DNA of 64,000 bases from Fimbriimonadales bacterium (GTDB lineage: Bacteria > Armatimonadota > Fimbriimonadia > Fimbriimonadales > GBS-DC), in the NCBI GenBank assembly GCA_025998675.1, contig AP024673.1, positions 709,221 to 773,220 on the forward strand. Reading direction: 5' to 3'. The position numbers and the translations under genes are program-made. The number at the start of each line of letters is the position of its first letter. Position 1 is the first letter of the stretch. Positions 52,076-59,400 of the stretch are shown here, piece by piece. Below the pieces are notes generated by a model. The model did no database searches, was not told where the DNA came from, and was given only the letters and a program-made list of their open reading frames with translations.

Positions 52076-53248
52076 TTAGCGCGAGTAGGCATGCGCGCCG
52101 ACCCTGCGTGCGGGACTTGTCGGCGCGACGGAGACGACGCCTGCCTCGTCAACCGTAATCTGTGGATCAACGCCGTAGACGCCCCCCACCTCGGGAGTCG
52201 GCAGCGACGGCGTGCTGCGGGTAGGGTCATCCCAGCAGTACCAGAAGTTGCGCGCGAAGCGGAAGGTGTGCGGCGCGACGCCGTCGCCGATGTTCACCCC
52301 GCCCGACGCCCAATGGCTGGAACGAAACAGGATCAGGTTATCCTCAAACACGCCGTCTCGACAGGAGACAAACCCCTCCGCGCGGGTCTCCTGCAGGATA
52401 CGAATAACCCAGCGGTCGGGGTCATAGAAGGTGTTGAAGCGCACGATTGCCCCGTCCGCGCCCACAAACGCGATGGGCGCGCCGCCGCCCACAAAGGTGC
52501 AGCCCTCAACGCGGACGGCGCGCGCTTCGGAGCGTCTGCCCGCAGGCGTCTCACGCACTGGCGGACGAAAATAGTCCAGCCCCGTGCTACCGCCGATGTT
52601 GACGCCCCGCCTGCCGAACGCCACGAACTGACTGGCGCGTATCGTGATGTTGCTGGAGCCGCCTTTCACCTGCACCGCGCTATCGCCCCCGTTGCGGAGG
52701 CGGCACGCCTCGATGACTCCGTCGTGGCAGCCCACCATATCGATTGCTGAGCCGCCCCACCGTTCGACGCGGCATCCCACCACACGGAACCCACGCACGC
52801 CCGAAAGCTTGACGCCGTCGTAGTTGCCCTCTGGCGCGCCGCTCACCCATACGCGCTCCACCACGATATGGCGCGTTGGGGTCGCAGGGTTGCCCGTGTC
52901 GTCGATGTTCAAGCCGTTGGCGCGGGTCTCCACAATGTGCAGGTCGCGCACCACCAGATGGCTCGCGCCCGAAATCTGCACCCCTGTCCCGCCAACAAAT
53001 CGCGGCGGGTTCTCACGGTGCTGTCCCGCAATCACTATTGGACGCCCCGACTTGCCATGCAGCCCCTTCAAAAGGACGCCGCCCGTGTAATCGCCCGGCG
53101 CAATCAGAATCGTCGTTCCGGGTTTGGCGTCCGCCGCCGCATGCCGCAGCTCGGCAACCGTGGAGACGAGGATTACGGCGTCTCTGCTCGTGCCCTGCCC
53201 CAGAAACATCCATCCCACTGCAAGCATGCTTAGAAGCCGTGTTTTCAT
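52076..53248 (-). CDS. Secreted right-handed beta-helix protein
   Basis: 390 aa from ATG 53248. Signal peptide LLSMLAVGWMFLGQG. VSTVAELRHAAADAKPGTTILIAPGDYTGGVLLKGLHGKSGRPIVIAG, then repeated strands (LVVRDLHIVETRANGLNIDD, FRVVGCRVERWGGSAIDMVGC, VIEACRLRNGGDSAVQVKGGSS) make a parallel beta-helix (pectate-lyase-like fold). Catalytic residues cannot be assigned. A GGTATACT box lies at 53281-53288. Confidence 0.83.
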   Translation of the reverse strand: MKTRLLSMLAVGWMFLGQGTSRDAVILVSTVAELRHAAADAKPGTTILIAPGDYTGGVLLKGLHGKSGRPIVIAGQHRENPPRFVGGTGVQISGASHLVVRDLHIVETRANGLNIDDTGNPATPTRHIVVERVWVSGAPEGNYDGVKLSGVRGFRVVGCRVERWGGSAIDMVGCHDGVIEACRLRNGGDSAVQVKGGSSNITIRASQFVAFGRRGVNIGGSTGLDYFRPPVRETPAGRRSEARAVRVEGCTFVGGGAPIAFVGADGAIVRFNTFYDPDRWVIRILQETRAEGFVSCRDGVFEDNLILFRSSHWASGGVNIGDGVAPHTFRFARNFWYCWDDPTRSTPSLPTPEVGGVYGVDPQITVDEAGVVSVAPTSPARRVGAHAYSR

Positions 53249-53280
53249 AGGTTTCTTCGCCCCACCCGCAATCCAACGGG

Positions 53281-53288
53281 AGTATACC
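53281..53288 (-). promoter_or_regulatory. Extended -10 (GGTATACT) of beta-helix gene
   Basis: Minus-strand box ~32 nt before the ATG at 53248. Confidence 0.55.
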
Positions 53289-53392
53289 TGCACTGCGCCG
53301 CACGCTCCAGAGGATTGAGCGCGAGCGAGGGACGAACACCCCCGTTTACGGGAAGGCTGGAGGGTTCTGGGCGCGCCCGCTGCAGCAAGTCG

Positions 53393-53420
53393 GTAGGGGC
53401 GCACCGCCGTGCGCCCCTAC
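53393..53420. repeat. Perfect 12-bp stem palindrome
   Basis: GTAGGGGCGCAC, loop CGCC, then GTGCGCCCCTAC. Related GGGGCGC...GCGCCCC hairpins occur at 59298-59319 and 63216-63241. It lies upstream of the beta-helix gene promoter and downstream of the HAF gene stop, so it could also end that transcript. Confidence 0.8.
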
Positions 53421-53466
53421 AAAACATCCCCCCTAACCCCCTGTAAGGGACAAAGGAGGTGAAGGC

Positions 53467-54705
53467 TCAACATCCACTGCCGAAGTTGAACAACACGATT
53501 AGCAGATCCGCATCGTCCACAGTGCCGTCGCAGTTGACATCCACACGCCCCAGATTGGAGCCGCTGCTGCCAAACGCGAACAGCACCGTCAGCAGGTCGG
53601 CGTCGTCAATACAGCCGTTGTTATCCACATCGCCGTTGTGCTCGCAGATCGGTCCTGCATCCAGCAGATAGCCCTCGACACGCCCCGTCGCCGCGTTGTA
53701 GCCATAACCCACAATGTAGCGTCCGTCGGGGCTGACGGCGAAGGCTGTCTCCAGATACGAACCGTTGAGCAAGCTGGCATAAGTCTGGGTCAGGTCTTCC
53801 ATCCCCCCAGCCTGCGTCCAGCGAAAGGCGCGTTGACCGCTGGTTTTGAGTGCATAGCCCACCACAACCGAGCCATCCGCCGAAGCGCCCCAAGCCCAGC
53901 TCCAACGGCTGTTAGGGAGCGTGCCGAGGTCTTGCATGCCTGTCGCCTGCGTCCAGCGAAAAGCGCGATCCTGACCGCTGGCGTTGATTGCCCTGCCCAC
54001 CACGACCGAGCCATCCGCCGAAACGCCGAAAGCCTCGCTCCTGTTGCCGCCAAGCGTGCCGAGGTCTTGCATGCCTGTCGCCTGCGTCCAGCGAAAAGCG
54101 CGTGTTTGACCGCTGGCGTTGTTTGCCCAGCCCACCACGACCGAGCCGTCCGCCGATACGCCGTACGCATGGTCCCGACCACCGCCGAGCGTGTTGGGGA
54201 TTTGTACTATCCCCGTCGCCTGCGTCCAGCGAAAAGCGCGCGGCTCACCGTAGACGTACGACACGCCCACTACAACCGAGCCGTCCGCCGATACGCCCCA
54301 AGCCGTGCTGTGTCGACCGTTGGGCAGCCAGCCGAGGCTTTGCATGCCTGTCGCCTGCGTCCAGCGAGTGGCGAGCGACCCATAAGTTGGATGGAATGAT
54401 GCGCCCACCACGGCCGAGCCGTCCGCCGAAACGCCACGAGCCTCGCTTTGATCCCACTGGAGCGCGCCGAGGTCTTGCATCCCGGTTGCCTGAGTCCAGC
54501 GAATGGCGCGTGTCTGATTGAGGACGTTGTTTGCCCTGCCCACCACGACCGAGCCATCCGCCGAAACGCCGAAAGCCTCGCTCCTGTTGCCGTTAGGGAA
54601 CGCTCCTAACCAGGTCACACCCTGCGACCAGCCGGCGGTCGTTACTACCGATAACAGCACACTCGCGCTCACAAGCGCACAGCTCCGATACCATTCTCGT
54701 CTCAT
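53467..54705 (-). CDS. HAF-repeat protein with C-terminal dockerin-like domain, third copy
   Basis: 412 aa from ATG 54705 (17 codons shorter than the longest frame, GGAG site upstream). Signal peptide, then HAF repeats with the unit ADGSVVVGxANNASGQxRAFRWTQATGMQDLGTLGG, near-identical in several consecutive units even at the DNA level, then DVDNNGCIDDADLL and DVNCDGTVDDADLL and FGSGC. Same architecture as 422-1714 but a different repeat sequence, so an older paralogue. Confidence 0.87.
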   Translation of the reverse strand: MRREWYRSCALVSASVLLSVVTTAGWSQGVTWLGAFPNGNRSEAFGVSADGSVVVGRANNVLNQTRAIRWTQATGMQDLGALQWDQSEARGVSADGSAVVGASFHPTYGSLATRWTQATGMQSLGWLPNGRHSTAWGVSADGSVVVGVSYVYGEPRAFRWTQATGIVQIPNTLGGGRDHAYGVSADGSVVVGWANNASGQTRAFRWTQATGMQDLGTLGGNRSEAFGVSADGSVVVGRAINASGQDRAFRWTQATGMQDLGTLPNSRWSWAWGASADGSVVVGYALKTSGQRAFRWTQAGGMEDLTQTYASLLNGSYLETAFAVSPDGRYIVGYGYNAATGRVEGYLLDAGPICEHNGDVDNNGCIDDADLLTVLFAFGSSGSNLGRVDVNCDGTVDDADLLIVLFNFGSGC

Positions 54706-54757
54706 TCGCCTATCTCCTACGATGTGAGTTGAGTTGTCCTGCGCAAGGACTTGCATT

Positions 54758-54786
54758 ATTATAATTCACTTTTCGCCCACTGTCAA
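54758..54786 (-). promoter_or_regulatory. Consensus promoter of HAF gene (TTGACA-17-TATAAT)
   Basis: Minus-strand TTGACA (54781-54786) and TATAAT (54758-54763) with 17 bp between; ~53 nt before the ATG. Confidence 0.8.
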
Positions 54787-54890
54787 GGTATTCCGTGGCA
54801 AAACGGGGGAAAATGCGGTCAAATCGGCGTGTCGCAGTGCATGTCTGTCCTACGCGGGAGAGTTCTCCCCGCCTGCGGGAGACGCCATCA

Positions 54891-54898
54891 GGTACAAT
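54891..54898 (+). promoter_or_regulatory. Extended -10 (GGTACAAT) of pheT, leaderless type
   Basis: The box ends 7 nt before ATG 54906; the longer upstream frame would lie before the promoter. Confidence 0.65.
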
Positions 54899-54905
54899 CC
54901 TGCCG

Positions 54906-57002
54906 ATGCGTGTACCCATCGAATGGCTAAAGGACTTCGTGCAGATAGACCTTGCGCCCGACGCGCTTGCCGAACGGCTGACGATGGCGGGGCTGGAGGT
55001 CGAAGAGGCGCTGGACACGCCGCAGGGCGCGGTGCTGTCGATGTACCTCACGCCCAATCGCGGCGACTGCCTGAGCATTTTCGGGATTGCGCGGGAGGTG
55101 TACGCGCTGCTGGGCGAGGCGGCGCGCCCGACTGAGCTGTTCCATCGGCTGAACGCGCAGATTCTGAACCCGCCCGTCGCCGAGCCGCAGGAGGCGGCGC
55201 GCCATGCCCGCGTCGAGATACGCGACCCCGACCTGTGCCCGCGCTACGCGGCGCGCATCATCCGCGACATCGCGCCCATCCCCGCGCCCGCCCATGTGCA
55301 ACATCGCCTGCTTGCCGCGGGCATGCGCCCCATCAACGCCATCGTCGACGCCACCAACTATGTGATGCTCGAACTGGGACAGCCCCTGCACGCCTTCGAC
55401 CTGCACACCCTGCGCGAGCATCAGATTATCGTGCGCCGCGCCGAGCCGGGCGAACGCATCACCACGCTGGACGGACAAACGCACACCCTCACGCCCGAGA
55501 TGCTGATGATTTGCGACGCGGAGCGACCCGTCGCCGTCGCGGGCATGATGGGCGGCGCCGAGACCGAAGTGTCCGACGACACGCGCCATATCTTAATCGA
55601 ATCGGCGCACTTCAGCCCGACCTCCATCCGCGCGACCGCCCGCACGCTGGGACTGCGCACCGAGTCGTCGTATCGCTTCGAGCGGTTCGTCGACCCCAAT
55701 CTGGTGATAGTCGCCCAGCATCGCGTGTGCGAGTTGCTGCAGGAATGGACGGGCGTCGCCGCCGTGTCGGGCGTGATTGATGTCTATCCGCGCCCGTTTC
55801 AGACGCGCACGCTGACGGTGCGCCTGAGCCGTGCGTCGCGCCTGCTGGGGTTCGAAGTGCGTCCCGACGAGGCGCACGGCGTGCTGACGCGGCTGAACCT
55901 GCGCCCGGAGCCGATCGAGGACGGCTTCCGCGTGCAGGCGCCCCTCTACCGCGCCGACCTGCAGCGCGAGGAAGACCTGATTGAGGAGCTGGGGCGCATA
56001 CTGGGCTACGAGCGCATTCCCGCCGTGCCGCCCGCAGGCTTCACCACGCAGGGCAAGGACAGCCCCGAAGGCGCGTTCGCCGAGCGCGTGCGCACGATTC
56101 TGCTGAGCGCGGGACTGCAGGAGATTGTCGGGCACACGCTGGAGGCGCCCAACCCGCTGCAGAGCGGCGGCGAGGGCGTCGGCGAATGGATGTATCAGCC
56201 CGTGCCGCTGCAAAACCCCATGAGCGACGAGCTGAGTTGCCTGCGCCATTCGCTGCTGTCGAGCCTGATGCGCGCCGCCGACCATAACCGCCGTCGCAAC
56301 CGTCGCGACCTGCACCTGTTCGAGATTGGGCGCGTGTTCGCCCAGGACGAGCGCGGCGACTATCACGAATGGACGCATTTAGGCGTGCTGATGACGGGGC
56401 TGCTGCACGCGCCGCACTGGGCGAGCAAACCGCAACCCGCCGACTTCTACGCGCTGAAGGGCGTCGTCGAGCATCTGCTGCACGAGCTGGGCATCGAGGC
56501 GCGTTTCGTGCCTGCGGAGGGGCGCGACCATCGGCTGCATCCCGCCCGCGCCGCGTATGTGCATGACGCCGACGACCAGCGGCTGGGCGTGCTGGGCGAG
56601 CTGCACCCGGAGTTGCAGAAGCAGTACGAGTTCCGCCAGCGGGTCTATCTGGCGGAGTTCGGGCTGAACGCGCTGATGCGGGCGGCGGCGCACACGGTAC
56701 GCTACCGTCCCCTGCCTGCCTTCCCGCCTGTGTTGCGCGATATTGCGATTGTCGTCGCGCAGGATGTGCCCTACGCTGCGCTGGAGCAGACGATTCGGGC
56801 GGCGGGCGGCGACTGGCTGGAGTCGGTGCGCCTGTTTGACCGCTACACGGGCGCGCCGGTGCCCGAGGGGGCGCACAGCCTTGCGTTCGCGCTGGTGTTC
56901 CGCGACCCCACGCGCACGCTGACGGACGAGGAGGTCAACGCGCGCGTCGAGGCTATCTTCGCCGCGCTGGAGACCCAGCACGGCGCGCAGCGGCGGGGCT
57001 AA
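54906..57002 (+). CDS. pheT: Phenylalanyl-tRNA synthetase beta subunit, lacking the B2 domain
   Basis: 698 aa, versus about 790 in most bacteria. [14 protein letters not shown] opens the B1 domain, but [29 protein letters not shown] joins B1 directly to the post-B2 part, so the EMAPII/OB-like tRNA-binding B2 domain (~100-120 residues) is absent. B3/B4 editing ([33 protein letters not shown]), B5 and the C-terminal anticodon-binding FDX-ACB domain ([11 protein letters not shown]) are present. pheS is not adjacent. Confidence 0.93.
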   Translation: [698 protein letters not shown]

Positions 57003-57031
57003 GGGGGTATCATGCGCCCACAGGAGGGCGT

Positions 57032-58009
57032 ATGCTGTTTCGCAGAGACCCTGAGCAACTGATCGAAGCCGCCGAGCGCGCGCTGGAGCAGGGCGACCCC
57101 CGCAAAGCCGTGCAGATTGCCGAGCAACTGTTCCGCATGCGCCACACGGCGGGATTCGAAATCAAGGCGCGCGCCCTCTGGGACATGGGACGCCCCGAAG
57201 ACGCCATCGCCACCCTGCAGGAAGGCGTCGAGATTGCCCCCGAAGTCTGGGTTCTCTGGGAGTATCTGGGGCGCTACCTTTCGGATATGGAGCGCTACGG
57301 CGACGCGCTGGAGGCGTTCCGCAACGGCATGGCGTGCCCGAACGCGCCGCAGGACAGCTTCCTGTTCAACCTTGCGATTGCTTACCAGCGGCTGGGCGAG
57401 TACGACGCCGCGCTGCAGATGCTGGAGCAGGCGGAGCGAGTTCTGAACCGCCTGCCCGTTGCCTGGCTGGAGACGGCGCGCGCCTACAGCCTGATTCAAC
57501 AGAAGCGATACGCTGAGGCAGAGCGGTCGCTGGAGCGCGCCCAACGCGCCCTTGACGCGCTGGACGACCCATGGTCGCACGGCGTTGTAGCGGCGATGGT
57601 GCATGCGTACAGGGGGCTAATCTGCTGGCGGCGCGACGGCGACCTTGCCCGCGCCAGAGAGCATGCCGAACGCGCCCTGCGCTGGGACAAAACCAACCCC
57701 GACGCCGTCGCGCTAATGCGGGCGGGCAACCCGATTGCGGACAAGCCGACCCCGCTCTGGCACATTCTGGTCGAAGGCGTCTGGCGCGAGCCGCTGGAAG
57801 GCGCGCGCACGCCGATAGGCTTTTTCGCCAACTACTGGGTGATTGCCGACACGCCCGACGAGGCGCTGGACTACATTCGCCCGTTCGAGCCGCCCTCCGC
57901 GCGCGACAGCCTCAAAGTGTCGGAGGCGACCCTCGAAGAAACCGTGCAGGGCGAGCGCAAGGGCGTCGTGCGCGCCCTTGCAGGCTACACCTTCTACGAA
58001 GGGGATTAG
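57032..58009 (+). CDS. TPR-repeat protein, unknown
   Basis: 325 aa. Five or six TPR-like helical hairpins (LIEAAERALEQGDPRKAVQIAEQL, ALWDMGRPEDAIATLQEGVEI, VLWEYLGRYLSDMERYGDALEAFRNG, NLAIAYQRLGEYDAALQMLEQAE) span residues ~8-230. The C-terminal ~90 residues (WHILVEGVW...GFFANYWVIADTPDEALDYIRPF) form a separate domain I do not recognise. AGGAGGG precedes the start. It sits between pheT and dnaN. Confidence 0.75.
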   Translation: MLFRRDPEQLIEAAERALEQGDPRKAVQIAEQLFRMRHTAGFEIKARALWDMGRPEDAIATLQEGVEIAPEVWVLWEYLGRYLSDMERYGDALEAFRNGMACPNAPQDSFLFNLAIAYQRLGEYDAALQMLEQAERVLNRLPVAWLETARAYSLIQQKRYAEAERSLERAQRALDALDDPWSHGVVAAMVHAYRGLICWRRDGDLARAREHAERALRWDKTNPDAVALMRAGNPIADKPTPLWHILVEGVWREPLEGARTPIGFFANYWVIADTPDEALDYIRPFEPPSARDSLKVSEATLEETVQGERKGVVRALAGYTFYEGD

Positions 58010-58201
58010 CCGCCGTGCAGGCGTCGCAGCTTCGCCTCCAGAGCGGCAGCGTTCCTGTTCCAGTGCCTTCTCCTTCGCTGCCCGCTGTCTCTGCCCCCTC
58101 CCCCCGTACATGCGCCATCTTCGCTATAGCGTTCGCGGTGTACCCGCGCGCTCGTATGGGGTACAATTGCTATCCTCATCAGAGGAGAGGAGGACACTCG
58201 C
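58010..58201. other. Intergenic region upstream of dnaN
   Basis: 192 bp. Holds the dnaN promoter GGTACAAT at 58160-58167 and the GGAGG site at 58189-58193. A minus-strand frame ending LEAKLRRLHGG* here lacks a start and support. Confidence 0.6.
58160..58167 (+). promoter_or_regulatory. Extended -10 (GGTACAAT) of dnaN
   Basis: 34 nt before ATG 58202, with a GGAGG site 8 nt before the start. Confidence 0.65.
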
Positions 58202-59293
58202 ATGAAAGTTCAGCTCAATCGGAAACAGTTTGACGATGCGTTAGGCGTTGTGGCGGGCGCGGCGGCGGCGCGCGCCTCCCTACCCATCCTGAGCCACCTC
58301 TATATCGAGGCGCAGAGCGATAGCGTGCGTCTGGTCGGCAGCGACCTCGAGCAGTGGGTGGAGTGCCGCATTCCCGCGCTGGTCGGCGAGGACGGCGCGA
58401 CGACCCTGCCCGCGCGCCTGCTGACCGAGCTGGTCGGCTCGCTCGGCGGCGACGAGATTCATATCGAATCGGGCGAGCGCCATCAGGCAATTCTGACCAG
58501 CGGCGACTCGCGCTACCAGCTGATGGGGCTGCCCGCCGAAGAATATCCGCCTATCCCCGCGATCGAATCGCCCAGCGAGCTTGCCCTGCCCGCGAAGCAC
58601 TTTCTGGAGATGGTCGACTCGGTCGAGTTCGCCGTGTCCAAAGAGGAGGCGCGCCAGACGCTCACGGGCATTCGCATGGAGTTCGAGGGCGACACGCTGC
58701 GCCTGGTGGCGACCGATACACACCGTCTCGCCGTGCGCACGGAGCGCATCGATTCGGGCGCGGGCGAACCGACGGCAGCCATCGTACCCCTGAAAGCCAT
58801 TCAGCTCGTGCAGAAAATCCCCGCTGGCGAGACGATTACCCTGCAACTGGGGATGCACCGCGCCGCATTTCTGGGCGAGAACGCCGCCGTCTACACTCAG
58901 CTCATCGAGGGGCAGTACCCGAACTACCAGCGCGTGATTCCGCAGGAGTTTTCGCGCCAGTGGACGCTGATGACGCAGGACTTCCGCAACGCGCTGCGCC
59001 GCGCGTATCTGGTCGCCCGCAGCAATTCGAACAAGGTCTACCTGCGCACGGAGGGCGAGAAGCTGGTAATCAGCGCGCGCGGCGATGTCGGCGAGGCGAC
59101 CGAGCGCGTGGACATCGTGCGCACGGGCGACGACCTCGAAATCGCCTTCAACGCCCGCTACCTGCTCGATGTGCTGGAGGTGGTCAAGAGCGAGGGCGTC
59201 GTGCTGGAGCTGACTGAAGCGCTGCGCCCCGCCGTCATCAAGCCCGCCGAAGTCGACGACTACCTCTGCGTGATTATGCCGATGGCGCTGTGA
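58202..59293 (+). CDS. dnaN: DNA polymerase III beta clamp
   Basis: 363 aa. Three clamp domains: MKVQLNRKQFDDALGVVAGAAAARASLPILSHLYIEA, FLEMVDSVEFAVSKEEARQTLTGIRMEFEGDTLRLVATDTHRLAVR and the final VVKSEGVVLELTEALRPAVIKPAEVDDYLCVIMPM. The end MPM is the usual C-terminal pattern. It is not next to dnaA here. Confidence 0.96.
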   Translation: MKVQLNRKQFDDALGVVAGAAAARASLPILSHLYIEAQSDSVRLVGSDLEQWVECRIPALVGEDGATTLPARLLTELVGSLGGDEIHIESGERHQAILTSGDSRYQLMGLPAEEYPPIPAIESPSELALPAKHFLEMVDSVEFAVSKEEARQTLTGIRMEFEGDTLRLVATDTHRLAVRTERIDSGAGEPTAAIVPLKAIQLVQKIPAGETITLQLGMHRAAFLGENAAVYTQLIEGQYPNYQRVIPQEFSRQWTLMTQDFRNALRRAYLVARSNSNKVYLRTEGEKLVISARGDVGEATERVDIVRTGDDLEIAFNARYLLDVLEVVKSEGVVLELTEALRPAVIKPAEVDDYLCVIMPMAL

Positions 59294-59297
59294 ATTT

Positions 59298-59330
59298 GCG
59301 GGGGCGCGCGTTGCGCCCCTGCCGTTTTTT
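59298..59330 (+). terminator. Intrinsic terminator of dnaN
   Basis: GCGGGGGCGC pairs with GCGCCCCTGC (one G:U) around a short loop, followed by CCG and six T. It starts a few bases after the dnaN stop. Confidence 0.8.
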
Positions 59331-59384
59331 ATCAAGCCCCATTCCACTGTCTCCCGCCCCCAACCGCGAGCCACAGGCAGAGCA

Positions 59385-59392
59385 GGTACAAT
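59385..59392 (+). promoter_or_regulatory. Extended -10 (GGTACAAT) of recN, leaderless type
   Basis: The box ends 8 nt before ATG 59401; earlier in-frame codons lie upstream of it. Confidence 0.65.
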
Positions 59393-59400
59393 TCCCCGCG

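Noticed and set aside
58006-58203. Minus-strand frame ending LEAKLRRLHGG
   Set aside because: Only the last ~15 residues look protein-like; the rest is low-complexity Arg/Gly, and it overlaps the dnaN promoter.
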